A stretch of DNA of 64,000 nt, taken from contig OX031068.1 of assembly GCA_943736015.1 (NCBI GenBank), positions 32,918,296-32,982,295 on the forward strand, given 5' to 3'. Below, piece by piece: positions 1 to 6,781 of the stretch; position 1 is the stretch's first letter; every line of letters starts with the position of its first letter. The notes beneath the pieces are model-generated. The model was not told where the DNA came from and made no database searches. It saw only the letters and a list, made by a program, of their open reading frames with translations. The position numbers and the translations under genes are program-made. Origin of the DNA: Tridacna crocea (lineage: Eukaryota; Mollusca; Bivalvia; Cardiida; Cardiidae).

Positions 1-185
1 TACGTAAGTGGCACCTGCGAGACAACAGACAACCTAAAAGGGTTTGTTGTCAGGGTAAAAAAAGATTGCAGAAATAAAAAACAGATATTAGAAACTAAGT
101 TCCCTATATTTGACCTATTAAGCAACAGGTGTCGTCTGCTATGAAATGTTCCGTAAGTCGATTTTCGCGGGCACGTAACCGGCAC
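1..185. repeat. Partial monomer at left edge (3' end of a unit)
   Basis: These bases match the last 185 bases of the long-form monomers, for example 2200-2384. They contain sub-repeat R3 and the long form of the boundary motif (GGGCACGT present at about 170-177). The unit is cut only by the window edge. Confidence 0.95.
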
Positions 186-189
186 CTAT
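19..189. repeat. Internal sub-repeat R3 (diverged, about 171 bp)
   Basis: Begins GAGAC like R4 and R5 and ends CACCTAT; it follows the same order of blocks (AGTTCC near the middle, AAGCAACAG, TCGATTTTCGC, CGTAACCGGCAC) but with many differences. It recurs once per monomer (for example at 2218). It is an older relative of the R4-R7 series. Confidence 0.75.
170..177. repeat. 8-bp presence/absence site (GGGCACGT), long form
   Basis: The stretch TTTCGCGGGCACGTAACCGG here is TTTCGCAACCGG in other copies. Long forms occur at the right ends of units 1-11, 13, 21, 22, 24 and 25 and here; short forms at the ends of units 12, 14-20, 23 and 26-29. It explains the two length classes of the monomer. Confidence 0.9.
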
Positions 190-387
190 GAGACGGTAGT
201 CAACGTAAATGGATTTCTCGTCACGGTATAAAGAGATTGGAGAAAAAAAATACACATTGAAAATTTAGTTCCTTTTGTTTGATTTATGCAATAAGAAGCA
301 GTTGCTACTGAAAGAGCCTTCAGTCTTTTTTTAGCCACTTGTCGCATTATTTTCTGGGGTTTTCGCATGAGCGTAACTGGCACATAT
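190..387. repeat. Internal sub-repeat R4 (198 bp)
   Basis: Starts GAGACGGTAGTCAACG and ends GCGTAACTGGCACATAT. Shares with R5-R7 the blocks GGTAGTCAA, GTTTGAT, TATGCAATA, a hairpin then CTTTTTTTAGCCAC, and TCGCATTA. It holds a TATAAA-like string at 227-232. Confidence 0.85.
307..332 (+). other. Hairpin followed by T7 in R4
   Basis: ACTGAA (307-312) and TTCAGT (319-324) form a six-pair stem with loop AGAGCC, then CTTTTTTT. This is one of four related hairpin-T elements in each monomer. Confidence 0.5.
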
Positions 388-565
388 GAGACGGTAGTCA
401 ACATAACTGGGCTTCTTGTTGTGGTTTGAAGATATTAGAAATATTACACTTCAGTTGCCTCTGTTTGATATATGCAATAGGAAGCAACTGAGAGTTTTCA
501 GTCTTTTTTTAGCCACCTGTCACATTCATTTCTGGGGTTTTCGCATGAGCGTAACTGGCACATAT
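388..565. repeat. Internal sub-repeat R5 (178 bp)
   Basis: Same block order as R4 with close similarity, particularly the end (TTTCTGGGGTTTTCGCATG, GCGTAACTGGCACATAT). This is among the least variable parts of the array: very few substitutions are visible from here to about 607 in all copies. Confidence 0.88.
487..510 (+). other. Hairpin followed by T7 in R5
   Basis: ACTGA (487-491) pairs with TCAGT (498-502), loop GAGTTT, then CTTTTTTT. This is the weakest stem of the series. Confidence 0.4.
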
Positions 566-664
566 GTGACGGTAGTCAACGTAACTGGGTTTCTTGTTGC
601 GGTTTAAAGAGATTAGAAAAATTACACTTCAGTTGCCATTGTTTGATATATGCAATAGGAAGTA

Positions 665-690
665 ACTGAAAGAATTTTCAGTCTTTTTTT
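665..690 (+). other. Hairpin followed by T7 in R6
   Basis: ACTGAAA (665-671) and TTTCAGT (676-682) form a perfect seven-pair stem with loop GAAT, then CTTTTTTT. The form resembles an intrinsic terminator, and a T run can also end Pol III transcription, but no start site is recognised upstream. Confidence 0.5.
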
Positions 691-752
691 AGCCACTTGT
701 CGCATTAATTTCTGGTTTTTCTTTTTACACTGTACATTGATCACCTTGGTCT

Positions 753-767
753 ATTGAAAGTTTCAAT
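753..767. other. 15-bp near-palindrome in the R6 tail
   Basis: ATTGAAAGTTTCAAT is a perfect inverted repeat around one central G. The same palindrome recurs in R7 at 1079-1093, so there are two per monomer. Only unit 4 breaks it (T at 7355, R6 copy). It could be a dyad protein site; no specific factor is recognised. Confidence 0.45.
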
Positions 768-813
768 GTGCAGCATTTCTTGTGGGCTGAGTTAGAAAAG
801 CAAATCAAGTAAA

Positions 814-831
814 GGGCTGGGGAGGGGGGGG
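814..831 (+). other. Potential G-quadruplex in R6
   Basis: GGGCTGGGGA followed by eight G supplies four G3 runs with very short loops. Run length differs between copies (about seven or eight G), and units 22 and 26 interrupt it with A. Formation is inferred from the pattern only. Confidence 0.5.
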
Positions 832-987
832 TGCATCGAGGGTTAAAGGGAAGTAATTCTTGCAAGGGGCTTAAAAAGACCAAAACATGAGAGGGTAGTC
901 AATGTAACTGGGTTTCTTGTTGCGGATTGAAGAGATTAGAAAAATTACACTTCAGTTGCCATTGTTTGATATATGCAATAGGAAGTA

Positions 988-1014
988 ACTGAAAAGAGTT
1001 TTCAGTCTTTTTTT
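988..1014 (+). other. Hairpin followed by T7 in R7
   Basis: ACTGAAAA (988-995) and TTTTCAGT (999-1006) form an eight-pair stem with loop GAG, then CTTTTTTT. Units 7 and 10 interrupt the T run with an A, and unit 14 replaces the C by T. Confidence 0.5.
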
Positions 1015-1042
1015 AGCCACTTGTCGCATTAATTTCTGTTGG

Positions 1043-1053
1043 TTTTTTTTTTT
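1043..1053. repeat. Poly(T) tract of variable length
   Basis: Follows CTGTTGG in R7. Length varies from about 9 to 14 T across copies, and in units 19, 23 and 25 the GG is gone, giving 15-17 uninterrupted T. Slippage and sequencing error in homopolymers cannot be separated here. Confidence 0.7.
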
Positions 1054-1139
1054 CACTGTATATTGATTACTTTGGTCTATTGAAAGTTTCAATGTGCAGC
1101 ATTTCTTGTGGGCTGAGTTAAAAAAGCAAATCCAGTAAA

Positions 1140-1156
1140 GGGCTGGGGAGGGGGGG
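1140..1156 (+). other. Potential G-quadruplex in R7
   Basis: GGGCTGGGGA followed by six or seven G, as in R6. The six-G form is found in units 2, 3, 4, 5, 7 and 10 and would leave only a weaker fit. R8 has a related run at 1221-1232 with fewer G tracts. Confidence 0.45.
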
Positions 1157-1215
1157 TGCATCGAGGGTTAAAGGGAAGTAATTCTTGCAAGAGGCTTAAA
1201 AAGACCAAAACATAT

Positions 1216-1290
1216 GAGCTGGGGAGGGGGGGTTGCATCGAGGAATAAAGGGAAGTAATTCTTGCAAGAGGCTTGAAAAGACCAACACAT
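1216..1290. repeat. Internal sub-repeat R8 (truncated, G-rich tail only)
   Basis: GAGCTGGGGAGG to CCAACACATGG repeats only the last about 75 bases of the R6/R7 tail. It marks the right edge of the sub-repeat block; what follows has no similarity to it. Confidence 0.85.
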
Positions 1291-1340
1291 GGCCTTTTAC
1301 GCCCCTATTTTCTTAAATGTGTGAAATCTGGCATGTGTGG

Positions 1341-1355
1341 ATGGCAGTTTGCCAA
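1341..1355. promoter_or_regulatory. NF1-like palindrome
   Basis: ATGGCAGTTTGCCAA fits TTGGC-N5-GCCAA at nine of ten defined positions. It lies about 40 bases beyond the CATAAAAG box in the minus-strand direction. NF1/CTF binding is inferred. Confidence 0.3.
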
Positions 1356-1393
1356 GGACTGCACAGCAGCCTTTACAGAAGACTTTAAATCCA

Positions 1394-1401
1394 CTTTTAT
1401 G
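1394..1401 (-). promoter_or_regulatory. TATA-like CATAAAAG box on the minus strand
   Basis: CTTTTATG on the plus strand reads CATAAAAG on the minus strand. It lies about 35-40 bases on the far side of the E2F-type site from the CCAAT cluster, so the minus-strand order is CCAAT x4, E2F, TATA-like, as in a short promoter. A start about 25-35 bases further would be near 1360-1370, and transcription would run through R8-R4. No transcript evidence is available. Confidence 0.3.
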
Positions 1402-1434
1402 CCGTTTTTTTTACTGTTTTAAATCGATAAATTA

Positions 1435-1460
1435 GGGCGCCATTTTGGCGCGAATTTGAA
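1435..1460. promoter_or_regulatory. E2F-type inverted repeat with adjacent CHR-like TTTGAA
   Basis: GCGCCA-TTT-TGGCGC at 1437-1451 is a perfect 6-bp inverted repeat. Its right part, TTTGGCGC at 1444-1451, matches the E2F consensus TTTSGCGC exactly; the left half read on the minus strand is AATGGCGC. On the minus strand CAAAATGGCGCC also resembles a YY1 site. TTTGAA, the CHR core of CDE/CHR promoters, follows at 1455-1460 after three bases. The cell-cycle role is inferred from motif identity alone. Confidence 0.45.
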
Positions 1461-1468
1461 GCTCTCTG

Positions 1469-1579
1469 ATTGGCTGTTGAAATTTCTAAAGTCTTCTCTG
1501 ATTGGCTGTTGGTTTTCATTCTGATTTCCTTAAAGCTTCTCTGATTGGATAATTTCAGAGCGGGAAGAGATTTGATTGG
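1469..1579 (-). promoter_or_regulatory. Cluster of four inverted CCAAT boxes (NF-Y type)
   Basis: ATTGG, which is CCAAT on the minus strand, occurs at 1469-1473, 1501-1505, 1544-1548 and 1575-1579. Three are in the context TGATTGGCTG and one in CTGATTGGAT; the NF-Y consensus is about CTGATTGGYY. Starts are 32, 43 and 31 bases apart, and a decayed CTGATTT lies at 1521-1527 between the second and third. Spacing of 31-33 bp between CCAAT boxes is known from vertebrate G2/M promoters. The cluster is preserved in nearly every copy; units 16 and 18 lose the second box (ATTAG). Binding is inferred only; a simple local duplication of TCTCTGATTGG could also create it. Confidence 0.5.
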
Positions 1580-1682
1580 CTGATGGGAAGGGGGGGAATA
1601 TCTGTTTATTCTTATTAACCTTTTACCGCACAATGACGCCTTTTAACACCCCTGAAAGAGAAGGCTTTTGGAAATAATCTGA

Positions 1683-1724
1683 GGAAAGGAGACAATGCAG
1701 GTTACCAGCATTTTCTCCTTTTCC
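1683..1724. other. Long imperfect hairpin
   Basis: GGAAAGGAGA (1683-1692) pairs with TCTCCTTTTCC (1714-1724, one extra T), then AATGC (1694-1698) with GCATT (1708-1712), leaving the loop AGGTTACCA. Fifteen base pairs can form. Class C units carry C to T at the position equivalent to 1717, which keeps a G-U pair in RNA. Units 23 and 25 carry C to A at 1718, which breaks one pair. Whether it forms in RNA or DNA is unknown. Confidence 0.55.
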
Positions 1725-1818
1725 CACAATGTTTTCTACCCTATCAAAGAAGCAATTGATTTTTAGTTATTCTTACATCTTATTGTATCTTTATGGCCTA
1801 CTTCTAGATTCTTTTATC

Positions 1819-1849
1819 GGAAAAAGTTTCCGCAACAGCAAACGGTTGC
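1819..1849. other. Two adjacent small hairpins
   Basis: GGAAA-AAG-TTTCC (1819-1831) is directly followed by GCAAC-AGCAAACG-GTTGC (1832-1849). Both are short five-pair stems and could be chance; a third five-pair stem, CCCTG/CAGGG, lies at 1939-1957. Confidence 0.35.
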
Positions 1850-2099
1850 TTCTGAATTTTATATTTTTGCGCAGCGATTAAACATAAAATTGACTTTTGA
1901 CTCGCGCAGTCGTCAAAATTGGTTCAATGTTTTCATGACCCTGGTAAGAAAACAGGGAAAAATTTTGTTTACCTGTCCTTGAATTGTACAATAGGTATCA
2001 GTTGCCTCATAAAGTGTTGAAGTTGATTTTACGATTTTATGCGTAGCACGTAAGTCATGTATGCGTGAGATGGTCACGTAACCAAACCAATGGCCCTAG

Positions 2100-2122
2100 T
2101 GAGAGAAAAAGAAAAAGAAAAA
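2100..2122 (+). repeat. Purine tract (GAAAAA repeats)
   Basis: GTGAGAGAAAAAGAAAAAGAAAAATCC in part: about 22 consecutive purines with a six-base period in R2. It is constant in length across copies. Confidence 0.6.
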
Positions 2123-2158
2123 TCCATATAATTGACTTAAGCAACAGTTGGCGTCTGC

Positions 2159-2166
2159 TATAAAAT
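2159..2166 (+). promoter_or_regulatory. TATA-like TATAAAAT on the plus strand
   Basis: CTATAAAATA within R2 matches the TATA consensus well, but no CCAAT or other element stands next to it and AT-rich DNA gives such strings by chance. Listed as a weak candidate. Confidence 0.15.
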
Positions 2167-2384
2167 ATTCCGTCAGTCGATTTTTCATATTTTTGCGGAT
2201 ACGTAAGTGGCACCTGCGAGACAACAGACAACCTAAAAGGGTTTGTTGTCAGGGTAAAAAAAGATTGCAGAAATAAAAAACAGATATTAGAAACTAAGTT
2301 CCCTATATTTGACCTATTAAGCAACAGGTGTCGTCTGCTATGAAATGTTCCGTAAGTCGATTTTCGCGGGCACGTAACCGGCAC

Positions 2385-4583
2385 CTATGAGACGGTAGTC
2401 AACGTAAATGGATTTCTCGTCACGGTATAAAGAGATTGGAGAAAAAAAATACACATTGAAAATTTAGTTCCTTTTGTTTGATTTATGCAATAAGAAGCAG
2501 TTGCTACTGAAAGAGCCTTCAGTCTTTTTTTAGCCACTTGTCGCATTATTTTCTGGGGTTTTCGCATGAGCGTAACTGGCACATATGAGACGGTAGTCAA
2601 CATAACTGGGCTTCTTGTTGTGGTTTGAAGATATTAGAAATATTACACTTCAGTTGCCTCTGTTTGATATATGCAATAGGAAGCAACTGAGAGTTTTCAG
2701 TCTTTTTTTAGCCACCTGTCACATTCATTTCTGGGGTTTTCGCATGAGCGTAACTGGCACATATGTGACGGTAGTCAACGTAACTGGGTTTCTTGTTGCG
2801 GTTTAAAGAGATTAGAAAAATTACACTTCAGTTGCCATTGTTTGATATATGCAATAGGAAGTAACTGAAAGAATTTTCAGTCTTTTTTTAGCCACTTGTC
2901 GCACTAATTTCTGGTTTTTCTTTTTACACTGTACATTGATCACCTTGGTCTATTGAAAGTTTCAATGTGCAGCATTTCTTGTGGGCTGAGTTAGAAAAGC
3001 AAATCAAGTAAAGGGCTGGGGAGGGGGGGTGCATCGAGGGTTAAAGGGAAGTAATTCTTGCAAGGGGCTTAAAAAGACCAAAACATGAGAGGGTAGTCAA
3101 TGTAACTGGGTTTCTTGTTGCGGATTGAAGAGATTAGAAAAATTACACTTCAGTTGCCATTGTTTGATATATGCAATAGGAAGTAACTGAAAAGAGTTTT
3201 CAGTCTTTTTTTAGCCACTTGTCGCATTAATTTCTGTTGGTTTTTTTTTTTTTCACTGTATATTGATCACTTTGGTCTATTGAAAGTTTCAATGTGCAGC
3301 ATTTCTTGTGGGCTGAGTTAAAAAAGCAAATCCAGTAAAGGGCTGGGGAGGGGGGTGCATCGAGGGTTAAAGGGAAGTAATTCTTGCAAGAGGCTTAAAA
3401 AGACCAAAACATATGAGCTGGGGAGGGGGGGTTGCATCGAGGAATAAAGGGAAGTAATTCTTGCAAGAGGCTTGAAAAGACCAACACATGGCCTTTTACG
3501 CCCCTATTTTCTTAAATGTGTGAAATCTGGCATGTGTGGATGGCAGTTTGCCAAGGACTGCACAGCAGCCTTTACAGAAGACTTTAAATCCACTTTTATG
3601 CCGTTTTTTTTACTGTTTTAAATCGATAAATTAGGGCGCCATTTTGGCGCGAATTTGAAGCTCTCTGATTGGCTGTTGAAATTTCTAAAGTCTTCTCTGA
3701 TTGGCTGTTGGTTTTCATTCTGATTTCCTTAAAGCTTCTCTGATTGGATAATTTCAGAGCGGGAAGAGATTTGATTGGCTGATGGGAAGGGGGGGAATAT
3801 CTGTTTATTCTTATTAACCTTTTACCGCACAATGACGCCTTTTAACACCCCTGAAAGAGAAGGCTTTTGGAAATAATCTGAGGAAAGGAGACAATGCAGG
3901 TTACCAGCATTTTCTCCTTTTCCCACAATGTTTTCTACCCTATCAAAGAAGCAATTGATTTTTAGTTATTCTTACATCTTATTGTATCTTTATGGCCTAC
4001 TTCTAGATTCTTTTATCGGAAAAAGTTTCCGCAACAGCAAACGGTTGCTTCTGAATTTTATATTTTTGCGCAGCGATTAAACATAAAATTGACTTTTGAC
4101 TCGCGCAGTCGTCAAAATTGGTTCAATGTTTTCATGACCCTGGTAAGAAAACAGGGACAAATTTTGTTTACCTGTCCTTGAATTGTACAATAGGTATCAG
4201 TTGCCTCATAAAGTGTTGAAGTTGATTTTACGATTTTATGCGTAGCACGTAAGTCATGTATGCGTGAGATGGTCACGTAACCAAACCAATGGCCCTAGTG
4301 AGAGAAAAAGAAAAAGAAAAATCCATATAATTGACTTAAGCAACAGTTGGCGTCTGCTATAAAATATTCCGTCAGTCGATTTTTCATGTTTTTGCGGATA
4401 CGTAAGTGGCACCTGCGAGACAACAGACAACCTAAAAGGGTTTGTTGTCAGGGTAAAAAAAGATTGCAGAAATAAAAAACAGATATTAGAAACTAAGTTC
4501 CCTATATTTGACCTATTAAGCAACAGGTGTCGTCTGCTATGAAATGTTCCGTAAGTCGATTTTCGCGGGCACGTAACCGGCAC
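2385..4583. repeat. Monomer 2 (2199 bp)
   Basis: Long boundary form. Private changes: C at 2904 (GCACTAATT instead of GCATTAATT) and C at 4158 in the AGGGAAAAAT stretch. The second G run is six long, as in units 3, 4, 5, 7 and 10. Confidence 0.95.
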
Positions 4584-6781
4584 CTATGAGACGGTAGTCA
4601 ACGTAAATGGATTTCTCGTCACGGTATAAAGAGATTGGAGAAAAAAAATACACATTGAAAATTTAGTTCCTTTTGTTTGATTTATGCAATAAGAAGCAGT
4701 TGCTACTGAAAGAGCCTTCAGTCTTTTTTTAGCCACTTGTCGCATTATTTTCTGGGGTTTTCGCATGAGCGTAACTGGCACATATGAGACGGTAGTCAAC
4801 ATAACTGGGCTTCTTGTTGTGGTTTGAAGATATTAGAAATATTACACTTCAGTTGCCTCTGTTTGATATATGCAATAGGAAGCAACTGAGAGTTTTCAGT
4901 CTTTTTTTAGCCACCTGTCACATTCATTTCTGGGGTTTTCGCATGAGCGTAACTGGCACATATGTGACGGTAGTCAACGTAACTGGGTTTCTTGTTGCGG
5001 TTTAAAGAGATTAGAAAAATTACACTTCAGTTGCCATTGTTTGATATATGCAATAGGAAGTAACTGAAAGAATTTTCAGTCTTTTTTTAGCCACTTGTCG
5101 CATTAATTTCTGGTTTTTCTTTTTACACTGTACATTGATCACCTTGGTCTATTGAAAGTTTCAATGTGCAGCATTTCTTGTGGGCTGAGTTAGAAAAGCA
5201 AATCAAGTAAAGGGCTGGGGAGGGGGGGTGCATCGAGGGTTAAAGGGAAGTAATTCTTGCAAGGGGCTTAAAAAGACCAAAACATGAGAGGGTAGTCAAT
5301 GTAACTGGGTTTCTTGTTGCGGATTGAAGAGATTAGAAAAATTACACTTCAGTTGCCATTGTTTGATATATGCAATAGGAAGTAACTGAAAAGAGTTTTC
5401 AGTCTTTTTTTAGCCACTTGTCGCATTAATTTCTGTTGGTTTTTTTTTTTTTCACTGTATATTGATCACTTTGGTCTATTGAAAGTTTCAATGTGCAGCA
5501 TTTCTTGTGGGCTGAGTTAAAAAAGCAAATCCAGTAAAGGGCTGGGGAGGGGGGTGCATCGAGGGTTAAAGGGAAGTAATTCTTGCAAGAGGCTTAAAAA
5601 GACCAAAACATATGAGCTGGGGAGGGGGGGTTGCATCGAGGAATAAAGGGAAGTAATTCTTGCAAGAGGCTTGAAAAGACCAACACATGGCCTTTTACGC
5701 CCCTATTTTCTTAAATGTGTGAAATCTGGCATGTGTGGATGGCAGTTTGCCAAGGACTGCACAGCAGCCTTTACAGAAGACTTTAAATCCACTTTTATGC
5801 CGTTTTTTTTACTGTTTTAAATCGATAAATTAGGGCGCCATTTTGGCGCGAATTTGAAGCTCTCTGATTGGCTGTTGAAATTTCTAAAGTCTTCTCTGAT
5901 TGGCTGTTGGTTTTCATTCTGATTTCCTTAAAGCTTCTCTGATTGGATAATTTCAGAGCGGGAAGAGATTTGATTGGCTGATGGGAAGGGGGGGAATATC
6001 TGTTTATTCTTATTAACCTTTTACCGCACAATGACGCCTTTAACACCCCTGAAAGAGAAGGCTTTTGGAAATAATCTGAGGAAAGGAGACAATGCAGGTT
6101 ACCAGCATTTTCTCCTTTTCCCACAATGTTTTCTACCCTATCAAAGAAGCAATTGATTTTTAGTTATTCTTACATCTTATTGTATCTTTATGGCCTACTT
6201 CTAGATTCTTTTATCGGAAAAAGTTTCCGCAACAGCAAACGGTTGCTTCTGAATTTTATATTTTTGCGCAGCGATTAAACATAAAATTGACTTTTGACTC
6301 GCGCAGTCGTCAAAATTGGTTCAATGTTTTCATGACCCTGGTAAGAAAACAGGGAAAAATTTTGTTTACCTGTCCTTGAATTGTACAATAGGTATCAGTT
6401 GCCTCATAAAGTGTTGAAGTTGATTTTACGATTTTATGCGTAGCACGTAAGTCATGTATGCGTGAGATGGTCACGTAACCAAACCAATGGCCCTAGTGAG
6501 AGAAAAAGAAAAAGAAAAATCCATATAATTGACTTAAGCAACAGTTGGCGTCTGCTATAAAATATTCCGTCAGTCGATTTTTCATGTTTTTGCGGATACG
6601 TAAGTGGCACCTGCGAGACAACAGACAACCTAAAAGGGTTTGTTGTCAGGGTAAAAAAAGATTGCAGAAATAAAAAACAGATATTAGAAACTAAGTTCCC
6701 TATATTTGACCTATTAAGAAACAGGTGTCGTCTGCTATGAAATGTTCCGTAAGTCGATTTTCGCGGGCACGTAACCGGCAC
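4584..6781. repeat. Monomer 3 (2198 bp)
   Basis: Long boundary form. One T is lost in the CCTTTTAAC run near 6039-6041, which changes every reading frame through that point. A private A at 6719 replaces C in AAGCAACAG. Confidence 0.95.

Larger units (their letters stand above)
566..888. repeat. Internal sub-repeat R6 (323 bp, with G-rich tail)
   Basis: The first about 145 bases match R4 and R5; the rest is an extra tail (CACTGTACATTGATCAC to CCAAAACAT) not present in R4 or R5. The tail holds a 15-bp palindrome and a G-rich stretch. Confidence 0.88.
889..1215. repeat. Internal sub-repeat R7 (327 bp), close copy of R6
   Basis: Matches R6 over its whole length with few differences, mainly GCGGATTG for GCGGTTTA, a longer hairpin, a T run of variable length, and CAAGAGGC for CAAGGGGC. 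R6 and R7 are thus the youngest internal duplication. Confidence 0.9.
1291..1895. other. Non-sub-repeat part of the monomer, promoter-like motif cluster
   Basis: About 600 bp per monomer without visible similarity to R1-R8. In order on the plus strand it holds an NF1-like palindrome (1341-1355), CTTTTATG (CATAAAAG on the minus strand, 1394-1401), an E2F-type inverted repeat (1437-1451) with TTTGAA next to it, four ATTGG boxes (1469-1579), a G run, a long imperfect hairpin (1683-1724) and two small hairpins (1819-1849). No reading frame here is convincing. Confidence 0.7.
1896..2217. repeat. Diverged sub-repeats R1 (about 1896-2066) and R2 (2067-2217)
   Basis: R2 begins GTGAGATGGTCACGTAACC, comparable with TATGAGACGGTAGTCAACG of R4, and contains AAGCAACAGTTGGCGTCTGC, comparable with AAGCAACAGGTGTCGTCTGC of R3. 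R1 is weaker: its end (TCAGTTGCCTCATAAAG, TTGATTTTACG, GCGTAGCACGTAAG) lines up with the end of R3. Similarity falls from R7 to R1, suggesting successive internal duplication. The R1 start is approximate. Confidence 0.55.
186..2384. repeat. Monomer 1 (2199 bp), reference copy for sub-features
   Basis: First complete copy, used here as coordinate reference for internal features. Long boundary form. Private substitutions include T at 1068 (others have C, in TTGATCAC) and A at 2189 (others have G). It has neither the class C nor the class D markers. To transfer a position to another copy, add the difference between start positions, then allow a few bases for homopolymer changes and 8 bases for the deletion. 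Confidence 0.95.

Noticed and set aside
227-232. TATAAA in R4 as a plus-strand promoter
   Set aside because: An isolated string in AT-rich DNA, absent from the other sub-repeats R5-R7, with no supporting elements.
186-404. Minus-strand frame of 72 codons
   Set aside because: Intact in all copies, but the DNA is simply nearly identical. The four substitutions seen inside it (11214, 26591, 42098, 50828) all change the residue, which argues against selection on a protein.
416-607. Plus-strand frame of 63 codons
   Set aside because: Short, built from parts of R5 and R6, without a recognisable domain. Invariance rests on only two silent substitutions. Kept only as a weak observation in the findings.
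1244-1249. AATAAA as a polyadenylation signal (also 73-78, and TTTATT at 1605-1610)
   Set aside because: Such hexamers are expected by chance in AT-rich sequence, and no coding or transcribed unit was established to which they could belong.
1397-1633. Minus-strand frame of 78 codons over the CCAAT cluster
   Set aside because: Broken in at least six copies: G-run changes in units 15, 20, 23 and 29 and a stop in units 16 and 18. A one-base deletion extends it to 109 codons in unit 3. Not under coding constraint.
1679-1685. CTGAGGA, the core of a hammerhead ribozyme motif
   Set aside because: No stem II with GAAA follows, and the sequence instead forms the 1683-1724 hairpin. No other CTGANGA was seen on either strand.
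1926-1936. Possible Pol III B box (GGTTCAATGTT)
   Set aside because: It matches only the first part of GGTTCRANTCC, no A box at a fitting distance was found, and several copies change the bases just before it. Not a tRNA or SINE promoter.
2055-2384. Minus-strand frame of 104-113 codons present in every copy
   Set aside because: It spans sub-repeats R2-R3 and repeats itself internally (TTNPFRLSVVS-like pieces). Its start is shifted by the 8-bp deletion and its end by an inserted G in unit 27; copies differ by missense changes such as Arg to Cys. It matches no domain known to me, so it is best seen as a chance frame in the repeat.
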